A stretch of 36,255 nucleotides of DNA, from the NCBI RefSeq assembly GCF_028282165.1, contig NZ_JANQIM010000020.1, positions 1-36,255 on the forward strand, in the 5' to 3' direction. The stretch is from Winogradskyella sp. (GTDB taxonomy: Bacteria; Bacteroidota; Bacteroidia; Flavobacteriales; Flavobacteriaceae). Shown in pieces: positions 1 through 7,549 of this stretch. Each line of letters begins with the position of its first letter. Within the stretch, counting starts at the first letter, position 1. The notes beneath the pieces were generated by a model that did no database searches, had not been told where the DNA came from, and was given only the letters and a program-made list of their open reading frames with translations. Made by a program: the position numbers and the translations under genes.

Positions 1-2348
1 TGTGGCCGATCCAGCCCATGCTAGTGATATCTCACCACTAGCGACGCCTCCATAAAGCGCTGTTGCACCATCTCCTGAAGCCTGTCCTAGTGTTAAAGCA
101 GTTGCACTGACACCAGATGCACTGGCGCTGCCACCTATAGCAAAAGACCCATTACCACTTGCGGTACTTCCACCTCCTATAGCCACTGCATTTGCAGCTG
201 TGCTTCTCGAACTATTACCATATGCTAACCCTCTGTCTGCGGCTGCGGTTACTTCACCACCTTGAATCGCGACTGAAAAATCACCCGCGGCATTCTCGCC
301 ACCAAATGAAATGGCTCCTAACCCACTAGCGGTACCACTCCACGCCAAGGAATTTTGTCCAGAGGCAATTCCACCATTAAATGAGGTTGACGAATCACCT
401 GTCGCTTGACTATTGGATAGGGCGATGGCTCCACCTCCCGAAGCCACCGCATTTCCGCCTATGGCTACAGAATTGCTTCCGCTGGATGTACTCGAATTGC
501 CCATGGCAATAGCATCTATTCCCGAAGTTGCTGCGTTGTTTCCATGAGCAAAACCACGTGTCCCTGTAGTGGCGACCGTTCCTCCCTGAATAGCTACCGA
601 AAAATCACCCTCGGCATTCAAACCACCAAATGAAATTGCACTTACACCACTAGCCCTACCGCGCCATGCCAAAGAATTTTGTCCCGAAGCTATTCCGCCA
701 CTTAATGATGTTGAAGAATCGCCTGTAGCCTGACTATTAGATAAAGCCAACGCATTGCCTCCCGAAGCTGTGGCATTACCACCTATGGCCACTGAATTAC
801 TTCCGCTGGAGTTACTTGAATTGCCCATAGCAATGGCATCTATTCCCGAAGTTGCTGCATTGTTTCCATGAGCAAAACCACGTGTCCCTGTAGTGGCGAC
901 CGATCCTCCCTGAATAGCTACCGAGAAATCACCCTCGGCATTCAAACCACCAAATGACACTGCACTTACACCACTAGCCCTACCACGCCATGCCAAGGAA
1001 TTTTGTCCCGAAGCTATTCCTCCATCTAATGATGTTGAAGAATCACCTGTAGCCTGACTATTAGATAAAGCCAACGCATTGCCTCCCGAAGCTGTGGCAT
1101 TACCACCTATGGCCACTGAATTACTTCCGCTGGATGTACTCGAATTTCCCATAGCAATGGCATCTGTTCCTGAAGTTGCTGCACTACTACCAAAAGCAAA
1201 ACCGCGTGTACCTGTGGTAGCGACTGATCCTCCTTGTATGGCTATCGAAAAATCACCTTCTGCATTTAACCCTCCAAGAGATACTGCTCCCGATCCTGAT
1301 GCATTACCTCTCCATGCCATAGAACTTTGTCCAGAGGCAATTCCTCCACTTAATGATGTTGAAGAATCTCCTGTAGCCTGACTATTGGATAAGGCCAAAG
1401 CTAGACCGCCAGAGGCTGTGGCATTGCTTCCAATCGCTACTGATCCATTACCACTCGAAGTACTAGAGTTTCCTATAGAAATAGCATTTACCTCGGAGCT
1501 AATGGCACCGTTACCAAAAGCTAAACCATAATCACCATCTGCCGTAACTTGTCCTCCCTGGATAGCAACGGAAAACTCACCCCCTGCATCTGAACCACCT
1601 AATGACACTGCACTCAAACCACTGGCATTACCATTCCATGCCAAGGAACCTTGTCCTGAAGCTATACCACCATTTAATGATGTCGACGAATCGGCAGTGG
1701 CCTGACTATTTGATAAAGCCAATGCATTATCTCCTGATGCGTTGGCATTGCTTCCTATGGCTACCGATCCATTACCACTAGAAGCACTGGAATTTCCCAT
1801 AGATATGGCATCTGCTTCCGAACTCATCGCATTGTTACCAAAAGCCAAACCGTAATCCCCGTCCGAGGTGACTTGACCTCCATGAATGGCCATAGAAAAC
1901 TGCCCTCCTGCATCTAAACCACCCAATGATACAGCTCCCAAACCACTGGCATTGCCGTTCCATGCCAAGGAGCTCTGTCCTGAGGCAATTCCTCCATTTA
2001 ATGATGTTGAAGAATCTCCTGTGGCCTGACTATTTGATAAAGCCAATGCATTATCTCCTGATGCTGTTGAATTGCTCCCTATGGCTACCGATCCATTACC
2101 ACTAGAAGCACTGGAATTTCCTATAGAGATAGCATTTGCTTCCGAACTCACCGCATTGTTACCAAAAGCTAAACCATAATCACCATCTGCTGTAACTTGA
2201 CCACCTTGAATCGCTAATGAAAATTCACCACCTGCATCTAAACCTCCGAGTGAAATGGCAGCAATATTAGATGCCGATCCGGCAAGCGCAATTGAATTAT
2301 TACCCGAAGCGATGCCTGAATTAGTAGCAAAACTTCCATCTCCTGAAG
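1..2348 (-). repeat. 324-bp tandem super-repeat array (108 residues per unit)
   Basis: The same landmark (cctgac/cttgac followed by tattngataangcca) occurs at 405, 729, 1053, 1377, 1701 and 2025, exactly 324 bases apart each time. A weaker copy lies at 81, and a partial unit continues to position 1. At least seven units are present with no net indel between landmarks. The units with landmarks at 729 and 1053 are nearly identical in nucleotides, as are stretches of those at 1701 and 2025. This suggests stepwise unit duplication or gene conversion. Each unit encodes eight beta-roll rungs. Confidence 0.9.
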
Positions 2349-2826
2349 CTGTTCCTGAACCTAAAACTGCTGAAAGTGTGCCAACGTTGGCATCATCCCA
2401 TTCTCCACCAAAGGATTGTCCTGCCCTAAATGCGCCTTTACTCTTATCAAAGAAAAAGCGTGCGCTAGATCCTGATAGGGTATTGCTTCCAAAAACGAAA
2501 TCATCGCTAAATATATTAGTCGTATTTTGAACAACACCACTTATACTTTGAAACTCGCCTGTAGCACCAAAAGCGAGTTGATTCCAATTGACACCATCAT
2601 AGAACCAAAATCCGGTCGAAGCATTCGTTTGATAAACCATGAGGCCTACGGCTGGGGAGCCTATAGCAACACGTTGAGCTTGTGTCATCCTTGGAATTAG
2701 AATACCTGAGGACGTACTTTGAATATCTAGCATGGATGAAGCATCTGGGGTTGTGGTTCCGATACCAACTTGGGAAAATGATAAATTAATACACAGAAAA
2801 AATAAAAGAAAAGATAGGGTTTTCAT
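1..2826 (-). CDS. Secreted YadA-like beta-roll repeat protein (3' end outside window)
   Basis: Open reading frame of 942 codons with no stop before the window edge, so the C-terminus is missing. It starts with a signal peptide (MKTLSFLLFFLCINLSFSQ) followed by VGIGTTTPDASSMLDIQS, the N-terminal pattern typical of flavobacterial surface and 'tail fibre domain' proteins. From about residue 160 the protein consists of rungs of 11-15 residues such as VAIGSNANASGDNA and ISMGNSSASSGNGS. These match the left-handed beta-roll of YadA/Hia adhesin heads. Eight rungs make a 108-residue unit that recurs in register. The family would predict a C-terminal S74 chaperone, T9SS or anchoring domain beyond the edge, but this cannot be seen. 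Probable role: a long surface fibre or adhesin. The gene lies 61 nt downstream of the sigma factor on the same strand, so co-transcription is possible. Confidence 0.85.
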   Translation of the reverse strand, partial: MKTLSFLLFFLCINLSFSQVGIGTTTPDASSMLDIQSTSSGILIPRMTQAQRVAIGSPAVGLMVYQTNASTGFWFYDGVNWNQLAFGATGEFQSISGVVQNTTNIFSDDFVFGSNTLSGSSARFFFDKSKGAFRAGQSFGGEWDDANVGTLSAVLGSGTASGDGSFATNSGIASGNNSIALAGSASNIAAISLGGLDAGGEFSLAIQGGQVTADGDYGLAFGNNAVSSEANAISIGNSSASSGNGSVAIGSNSTASGDNALALSNSQATGDSSTSLNGGIASGQSSLAWNGNASGLGAVSLGGLDAGGQFSMAIHGGQVTSDGDYGLAFGNNAMSSEADAISMGNSSASSGNGSVAIGSNANASGDNALALSNSQATADSSTSLNGGIASGQGSLAWNGNASGLSAVSLGGSDAGGEFSVAIQGGQVTADGDYGLAFGNGAISSEVNAISIGNSSTSSGNGSVAIGSNATASGGLALALSNSQATGDSSTSLSGGIASGQSSMAWRGNASGSGAVSLGGLNAEGDFSIAIQGGSVATTGTRGFAFGSSAATSGTDAIAMGNSSTSSGSNSVAIGGNATASGGNALALSNSQATGDSSTSLDGGIASGQNSLAWRGRASGVSAVSFGGLNAEGDFSVAIQGGSVATTGTRGFAHGNNAATSGIDAIAMGNSSNSSGSNSVAIGGNATASGGNALALSNSQATGDSSTSLSGGIASGQNSLAWRGRASGVSAISFGGLNAEGDFSVAIQGGTVATTGTRGFAHGNNAATSGIDAIAMGNSSTSSGSNSVAIGGNAVASGGGAIALSNSQATGDSSTSFNGGIASGQNSLAWSGTASGLGAISFGGENAAGDFSVAIQGGEVTAAADRGLAYGNSSRSTAANAVAIGGGSTASGNGSFAIGGSASASGVSATALTLGQASGDGATALYGGVASGEISLAWAGSAT

Positions 2827-2887
2827 AATGAGCGGTTTTGTAGTTCTCCTCTACATCGTGAAACCAAATAAATGTCATCAAATTTAG

Positions 2888-4132
2888 TTAGTCCTTAGAC
2901 AAAAGCAACGAATATTTCTTTTTCAGATAGTCCTTTTCTGAAGTGTTATTGACGCTTTCTAATGCAATTTCTAAATATTTCAGTGCTAATTCCAAATTAC
3001 CTCTTTCAGAATAAAAATCTGACTTTGCCGCATAAAACAAATATTTACGTTGTTCTAACTCGTCTGGATTAATTTGTTGAAAATAGCTTTCCGCCCTATT
3101 ATACTGCTTTATTTGCACACATATCACAGCTATTGTTAACAAGTAAATCGACATAGGCTGTAGCTGATTAAGTGCTTCATACCATTGCAATATCTTATTC
3201 CAATCTGTATCTTCAAAGGATTTGGCGCGTAGGTGCTCGGCGGCGATAGCCGCTTCATAATGGTAACAGGAAAAGGCATCAGTATCAACCGCTTTGTACA
3301 TCATCGTATTACCAAGTTCAATTAATGGGAAGTGCCAAAGACTTCGGTCTTGCTGTTTTAGATCCAATATTTCGTTATTCATCCCAATTTTTGCTTTCAG
3401 CCTTGCAGAATGAAAACACATCAGTGCAAAAAGAGCATAGGTTTCAGGTGTTCTAGTTTGCTCACGCTTCAGGAGTAACTGACATAAACGCATGGCCTCT
3501 CTACATAAATCCTCTCTAATCAATTGTTCTTTGTTATTAGAGTGAAAGCCCTCATTAAAAATAAGATACAGTACTTCCATAACACTTTCTAAACGCACAT
3601 GTAATGCTTTTCCTCTGGGAATATGAAATTGAATATCGGCGTTTTGAATGGTTTTCCTAGCTCTTGATAGTCGCTTTTTAATAGTTTCTTCTTTAGTGAG
3701 TAGTGCTGTTGAAATTTCCTTTATGCTAAATCCTGAAACTGTTTTTAAAGCGAACGATATACGATCTCTTGGGTCTAGTTTTGGGTGACAGGCGGTGAAA
3801 ATCATTCGGAGTTGTGCATCCTCAATTTCTGAATCTAAAAATAATTCATTGATAGCTATAGCATCTGTTCCTCTTTTGATTGATGAATGATGTGTTCTTT
3901 GTGTGTTAAGTGATCTGAAAATATCTACCACTCTATTCTTGGCTGCTTTTGTTAACCAAGCTTCTGGATGTTTAGGAATTTCTTTTCTCCAAGAAATGCT
4001 AGCTTTAATAAAGGTGTCTTGAACCGCATCTTGTATAATATCGAGGTGTTTCAGTCCAAATATACGAGTTAAGACAGAGACCATCTTTCCGCTGTGATGG
4101 CGAAATAGATGGTCTATGTCTTTTTGTTCCAT
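2888..4132 (-). CDS. ECF42-like RNA polymerase sigma factor with TPR-like C-terminal extension
   Basis: 414 residues, about twice the length of a plain ECF sigma factor. Residues 1-80 form sigma region 2 (DAVQDTFIKASISWRKEIP) and about 110-165 form region 4 (SIKEISTALLTKEETIKKRL). The remaining roughly 230 residues are a helical extension with FNEGF, DLKQQDRSLWHFPLIELG and YHYEAAIAAEHLRAKS. These resemble the conserved extension of the ECF42 group, whose activity depends on that extension rather than on a classical anti-sigma factor. The start codon overlaps the stop of the upstream YCII/DGPF-family gene by 1 nt (TAATG), the expected partner arrangement for ECF42. The signal sensed is unknown even for characterised members. 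Family assignment is by recognition of pattern only. Confidence 0.88.
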   Translation of the reverse strand: MEQKDIDHLFRHHSGKMVSVLTRIFGLKHLDIIQDAVQDTFIKASISWRKEIPKHPEAWLTKAAKNRVVDIFRSLNTQRTHHSSIKRGTDAIAINELFLDSEIEDAQLRMIFTACHPKLDPRDRISFALKTVSGFSIKEISTALLTKEETIKKRLSRARKTIQNADIQFHIPRGKALHVRLESVMEVLYLIFNEGFHSNNKEQLIREDLCREAMRLCQLLLKREQTRTPETYALFALMCFHSARLKAKIGMNNEILDLKQQDRSLWHFPLIELGNTMMYKAVDTDAFSCYHYEAAIAAEHLRAKSFEDTDWNKILQWYEALNQLQPMSIYLLTIAVICVQIKQYNRAESYFQQINPDELEQRKYLFYAAKSDFYSERGNLELALKYLEIALESVNNTSEKDYLKKKYSLLLSKD

Positions 4133-4479
4133 TATTTATCGAAAATCATAACTTCGCGAATTTCTACCGTACCACCTAAATCATAATCCGGAAAGTCTTG
4201 TGCTATTTCCTGCACGGCGTCAAAGTCTTTGGCTTCAACTGTGTAATAACCTCCGATAATTTCTTTCACTTCAGCAGATGTTAAATCTGTTACAGTTCTA
4301 TTTTCCCCAACAATACGCCGCATTTGTGGATGTAGAGCTTCACCTCCTCTCAGTATCCCTGCCTGTTCCATTTTTTGCCCCCAAGCAAACCATTTGCCCA
4401 TTCTGTTTTGCAATTCTTCAGGTGATAATCCTAAATCCGCATAATCTGCTCCGATGAAAATCATCATAAAATTTTTCAT
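4132..4479 (-). CDS. YCII-related (DGPF-family) protein, partner of the ECF42-like sigma factor
   Basis: 115 residues with the fold signature of the YCII/YciI-related DGPF family. It has an N-terminal beta strand (MKNFMMIFIGADY), then GQKMEQAGILRGGEAL, and a C-terminal KEIIGGYYTVEAKDFDAVQE followed by GTVEIREVM. The family is named after Asp-Gly-Pro-Phe after the TVT strand; here the corresponding residues 65-68 are Asp-Leu-Thr-Ser (TVTDLTSAEVKE). Loss of that tetrapeptide is unusual. Genes of this family sit beside ECF42 sigma factors and are often their regulatory targets. Here the two are translationally coupled. The molecular activity of the family is not established. Confidence 0.85.
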   Translation of the reverse strand: MKNFMMIFIGADYADLGLSPEELQNRMGKWFAWGQKMEQAGILRGGEALHPQMRRIVGENRTVTDLTSAEVKEIIGGYYTVEAKDFDAVQEIAQDFPDYDLGGTVEIREVMIFDK

Positions 4480-4506
4480 AAGTTCTAAAATTTAAAGTTT
4501 ATATCC

Positions 4507-4522
4507 TTAAGACGTATCTTAA
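4507..4522. promoter_or_regulatory. Dyad TTAAGA-N4-TCTTAA upstream of the YCII/sigma operon
   Basis: A perfect 6-4-6 inverted repeat (ttaaga cgta tcttaa) lies 28-43 nt upstream of the YCII gene start. Its position suits an operator or an ECF-type control site. In AT-rich DNA short dyads also arise by chance. The rest of the 218-nt divergent gap shows nothing I can assign. Confidence 0.25.
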
Positions 4523-4697
4523 ATTGTAAAAGGGGACATTTTTTATACTTTTTTAAATATATAAACTTTAAACCACAAGAAAAACAAAATTGAATTGTAA
4601 TAATTACTATCATTTAATCGTAAAAATAGTTATCCGAACGATTAAAAAAAGTATTTTAAAATTATGAGTCTATTTTTCAAAATAGAACCAACCTATC

Positions 4698-5060
4698 ATG
4701 AAATTTACTTTCACCTTGTTAACATTGAGTTTTTTAAATTTAGGCTTATCACAAGTGACCTTAGAAGACGAGGGCTTACACTTTGCAACTGGAGCTATTC
4801 TATCTGGCGCCACTTATTCTTTAGTCTATGCTAAAACAAAAAATAAAAAGAAAGCGTTTTGGTATAGCTTGGGAATTTCTTCTTTGGCCGGACTTTCAAA
4901 AGAGATTTATGACGGCTTTATTATAAGTGGAAAATTTGACACTGGCGAATTCGTAGCAACAGCACTTGGAGGACTTACGGCCAGTTATACCTTTAATATT
5001 TTCACGGGAAAACAAAAGAAGAAAAGGGAAGAAAGGGAATTGGTTGCATTTATACAATAA
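4698..5060 (+). CDS. Small secreted/membrane protein resembling YfiM (DUF2279-type)
   Basis: 120 residues. An N-terminal hydrophobic signal (MKFTFTLLTLSFLNLGLSQ) is followed by DEGLHFATGAILSGATYSLVY and, around residues 62-75, SLAGLSKEIYDGF. The chain then continues FDTGEFVATALGGLTASY and ends in a Lys/Glu-rich tail. The H(F)xxG ... KExxD ... D(x)xxTxxGG pattern resembles the YfiM/VanZ-like group of small envelope proteins. Function is unknown. The 3' end overlaps the convergent flavoprotein gene by 11 nt, so no shared terminator can lie between them. Confidence 0.65.
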   Translation: MKFTFTLLTLSFLNLGLSQVTLEDEGLHFATGAILSGATYSLVYAKTKNKKKAFWYSLGISSLAGLSKEIYDGFIISGKFDTGEFVATALGGLTASYTFNIFTGKQKKKREERELVAFIQ

Positions 5061-5997
5061 GCTTTGCTACAATATCCTTAACTGGTAATATCTCTTTGGT
5101 ATGTTCTATACTTGGACCTGCTACCCATACGGTTTTATAAGTTGCTTTTTTAGCAGCTTTTTCCGTGGCTTTCATACCGATTGAAAACCGCACCATCTTT
5201 ACCCATTTTTTTAGTTTTCGGTTTTTGTTGAGAAGATTCTCTATCCATGTGGCTTTAGTCCCTATTTTTTGAACGTAAGGTGTGTTAATCACCGTACAGG
5301 GTGTTCCAGAAATACGCTCAGTCATTACAATATCATCTGCTCCATAATCTACACAAGCTTGTTTATACTCTTCAGTAACATTGGCCTCTATTGACGCAAT
5401 AAAAGGACTCCCAACCGAAACACCTTCGGCTCCATAGCTTAGCATTTTGTCAATATCGGCTTTACAACCTACACCACCTGCCGAGATTACCGGGATGGAA
5501 CAGTTGTCCTTTAATTGTTTTATTAAATCCTTTGGAGATAAATTTCCGCGATGACCACCGGCTTCATTATTTACGGCTATTAGCGCATCAGCTCCTAAAC
5601 CCTCAACTTTTTTGGCAAACTTTAAATCGGTGACATCACAAAATACTTTAATACCTACTTTATGGGCTTGTCTTATGGTTTCCTCTGGGCTACCTAATGA
5701 CGTAATGATAAAATCACAACCTTCTTCACAAAGGACTTCAAGCTGGCCTTTGTATTTAATGTTAGATTTATTCACAATTAAATTAAAACCAAAAGAACCA
5801 CCTTCCACTTTATTAGTCTTTAACACTTTAATAGCTGCTCTTAGTTCTTCAAGTGTTCTATAATTTAATGCAGGAATACAGCCTGCTATTCCCGATTTCA
5901 TGGCTTCCGTAACCATGGCCACGTTAGAAACCAAAAACATTGGAGCTTGTATTACTGGATATTTGATGTTAAGTAATTCGGTTAGTTTTGTTTGCAT
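5050..5997 (-). CDS. NAD(P)H-dependent flavin oxidoreductase / nitronate monooxygenase family
   Basis: 315 residues with the FMN-binding TIM-barrel pattern of the nitronate monooxygenase (2-nitropropane dioxygenase) family. Visible elements are KYPVIQAPMFLVSNVAMVTE at the N-terminus, the NNEAGGHRGN motif with the candidate catalytic His149, and the phosphate-binding stretches PVISAGGVG and GAEGVSVGSPFIAS. Characterised members oxidise nitronates such as propionate-3-nitronate using FMN and oxygen. Many relatives have unknown substrates, so the substrate here is open. It is cytoplasmic, with no signal peptide. It is transcribed alone from a predicted promoter just upstream and overlaps the convergent YfiM-like gene at its 3' end. 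Confidence 0.88.
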   Translation of the reverse strand: MQTKLTELLNIKYPVIQAPMFLVSNVAMVTEAMKSGIAGCIPALNYRTLEELRAAIKVLKTNKVEGGSFGFNLIVNKSNIKYKGQLEVLCEEGCDFIITSLGSPEETIRQAHKVGIKVFCDVTDLKFAKKVEGLGADALIAVNNEAGGHRGNLSPKDLIKQLKDNCSIPVISAGGVGCKADIDKMLSYGAEGVSVGSPFIASIEANVTEEYKQACVDYGADDIVMTERISGTPCTVINTPYVQKIGTKATWIENLLNKNRKLKKWVKMVRFSIGMKATEKAAKKATYKTVWVAGPSIEHTKEILPVKDIVAKLIV

Positions 5998-6046
5998 AGT
6001 TATTTAATTGAGGTTTCGACTGCGATCAACCTGACAAATGATTGTT

Positions 6047-6076
6047 CAAATATACTAAAATATATTATGCATGCAT
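6047..6076 (-). promoter_or_regulatory. Predicted promoter of the flavin oxidoreductase gene
   Basis: On the minus strand TATATTTG (6054-6047) exactly fits the Bacteroidota -7 consensus TAnnTTTG. The trinucleotide ATG lies 19 nt upstream (6076-6074), one mismatch from the -33 element TTG. The -7 box is about 50 nt before the start codon. Confidence 0.4.
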
Positions 6077-6084
6077 AGTAATTT

Positions 6085-7296
6085 TTATTCTAAGAAACGA
6101 TAATAGCCACATTTTAAATAAGAGCCTTCAGGAAAAGTTACTGGATGATCTATATCGTGCTTGGTTTTAAGTATAGTTTCGAAAAGCCTTGGCTGTGCAT
6201 TTAGGGCATTAAGGTTAATGTCGAAAAACGATTGCGCTAAAATCCGTGAAGAACAAGAGGCCAGAACAAGCAATCCTTTTTTTGCTGTAACTTGTGCACC
6301 TAGTTCTGCCAGTTGTGCATATTTCTTCTTGGCTAATTCTATTTCGGACTGTTGTTTGGCAAAACTCGGTGGGTCTATAACCACCACGTCAAACTTTTTG
6401 TGATGCTTAATGAGGTTTTTCATCTCTTGAAAAGCATCACTTGCTATAGTTTTATGTATGCCTGAATAACTATTAAGCTTTCCATTTTCAACTGCCATTT
6501 CTAGTGCTTGTTTGCTGATATCCAAGCTTGTGACTTCAGTGGCGCCATTTGCCAATGCATGAACTGAGAATCCTCCAGCATAAGAAAATACATCGAGAAC
6601 TGTTTTATTCTTACTCAACTCACCTACTCTTTTTCTATTATGTCGATGATCTAGAAAATAACCTGTTTTATGCCCTTTTATAACATTAGCTGAAAAATTA
6701 ATGCCGTGTTCAACAAATTCAACAACTTCATTATATAAAGTTCCGTATAGGATATCGCCATCTTTTAAATTGTGATTTTGACTATTTTGAAGATTTCTGC
6801 TTAAACGCATTACTGTAGTTTTCGCCTTTGAAACTTTTTGTAAGCTTGTTAGAATATGATCTAAATATGGCAGCCATATTTCAGAATAGAGTTTAACGAC
6901 TAAAACTGAATTATATACATCTGCTATTAAGCCAGGAAAACCATCGTTCTCGCCAAATAATAATCGGTAACTGTTGGTATTTGTTTCTAATAATTCTAAG
7001 CGCTTTCTAAAGGCTATTTCTATTTTATGATGAAAAAAATCAGCATTAATCTCAGCTTTAGTGAGTGCATTATGAATAATTTTTATTTGGATTGGTGATT
7101 TAGCATCAAATAAACCTATCCCTATAACCTTGTTCTTATTCTTACTAAAAATAATGGCTAAATCTCCTGTTTTAGGATCTTCACTAATCTTAACTATACT
7201 TTTTGAGAATACCCAAGGGTGTCCTCTAACTACGGATTGTTCACCTTTAGAATTGAGTTTTACAGCGAGACGTTTTGGATTTTGACTTAATTTCAT
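6085..7296 (-). CDS. rlmI: Class I rRNA large-subunit methyltransferase, RlmI-like (PUA + SAM domain)
   Basis: 403 residues, close to E. coli RlmI (396). The N-terminal ~80 residues have a PUA-like RNA-binding fold (VVRGHPWVFSKSI). The central region includes RLLFGENDGFPGLIADVY and GHKTGYFLDHRHNR, both characteristic of the RlmI/RlmK group. The SAM site is VLDVFSYAGGFSVHALANG (about 233-251). The catalytic region has VVIDPPSFAK (305-314) and LASCSSR with Cys348, the position of the nucleophilic cysteine in m5C enzymes. Predicted to make 5-methylcytosine in 23S rRNA (C1962 in E. coli); the exact site in this organism is inferred. It is preceded on its strand by a terminator at 7390-7425, so it is probably a separate transcription unit. 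Confidence 0.88.
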   Translation of the reverse strand: MKLSQNPKRLAVKLNSKGEQSVVRGHPWVFSKSIVKISEDPKTGDLAIIFSKNKNKVIGIGLFDAKSPIQIKIIHNALTKAEINADFFHHKIEIAFRKRLELLETNTNSYRLLFGENDGFPGLIADVYNSVLVVKLYSEIWLPYLDHILTSLQKVSKAKTTVMRLSRNLQNSQNHNLKDGDILYGTLYNEVVEFVEHGINFSANVIKGHKTGYFLDHRHNRKRVGELSKNKTVLDVFSYAGGFSVHALANGATEVTSLDISKQALEMAVENGKLNSYSGIHKTIASDAFQEMKNLIKHHKKFDVVVIDPPSFAKQQSEIELAKKKYAQLAELGAQVTAKKGLLVLASCSSRILAQSFFDINLNALNAQPRLFETILKTKHDIDHPVTFPEGSYLKCGYYRFLE

Positions 7297-7389
7297 TTTG
7301 CTAGAAAATGATTTCTTTATGAGTTTGTTTTCGAAATTACTAAACTTATCTAAAACTTATAGGAGTCTATCAATTGAATTGGCTTAAAT

Positions 7390-7425
7390 AAAAAACGCAA
7401 TCAAACTAATGATTGCGTTTTTTTT
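7390..7425 (-). terminator. Rho-independent terminator downstream of the tRNA halves and dnaK
   Basis: Stem AACGCAATC / GATTGCGTT with an 8-nt loop, flanked by A and T runs on both sides so that it could work in either direction. On the minus strand it begins directly after the truncated tRNA 5' half, with about eight A residues between, and lies upstream of the rlmI-like gene. It therefore ends transcription coming from dnaK and the tRNA-like segment. Confidence 0.8.
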
Positions 7426-7432
7426 ATATCAC

Positions 7433-7512
7433 GCTGCCGCTCTACCAGGCTGAGCTAAATCCCCAATTGATAATTTGTGGGGACTATGGGATTCGAACCC
7501 ATGACGCGCAGT
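7433..7512 (-). tRNA. Two halves of one tRNA in permuted order (3' half then 5' half); possibly a relic
   Basis: Read on the minus strand, 7512-7478 encodes a tRNA 3' half. It has anticodon-stem strand ACTGC, variable loop GCGTC, T-arm ATGGG-TTCGAAT-CCCAT, acceptor strand AGTCCCC and discriminator A. After 13 nt (7477-7465), 7464-7433 encodes a tRNA 5' half: acceptor strand GGGGATT, TA, D-arm GCTC-AGCCTGGTA-GAGC, G, anticodon-stem strand GCAGC. The two acceptor strands pair over all 7 positions (one G-T pair), and the anticodon-stem strands pair at 4 of 5. The halves therefore belong to the same tRNA type but in inverted order, as in circularly permuted tRNA genes. No matching other half is found within the flanks on either side. 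The anticodon cannot be read. CCA is not encoded. It may be functional, or the remnant of a tandem tRNA pair cut at both anticodon loops. Confidence 0.5.
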
Positions 7513-7520
7513 TTGCTTTA

Positions 7521-7546
7521 GATTCCTGTCTGCGCAGGAATGACAG
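7521..7546. repeat. REP-like palindromic element
   Basis: Arms ATTCCTG (7522-7528) and CAGGAAT (7535-7541) enclose a 6-nt loop and are followed by GACAG. Intergenic palindromes of this TCATTCCTGCG type recur in many Flavobacteria. It sits 4 nt after the dnaK stop codon and directly before the tRNA 3' half. It may act as a transcript-end hairpin for dnaK and could mark the breakpoint that truncated the tRNA. Confidence 0.5.
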
Positions 7547-7549
7547 TTA

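Noticed and set aside
1..2348. Periodic repeats as a CRISPR array
   Set aside because: The period is 324 bp, units are coding and diverged along their length, and there is no short invariant repeat with unique spacers.
1079..2530. Plus-strand open frames at 1079-1381 and 2255-2530
   Set aside because: They lie antisense inside the repeat protein gene and encode Pro/Ala-rich strings without family features; the minus frame is open throughout.
7426..7512. Two-piece (permuted) tmRNA
   Set aside because: The 5' half has a standard tRNA D-arm (GCTC-AGCCTGGTA-GAGC), which tmRNA lacks, and there is no tag reading frame between the halves.
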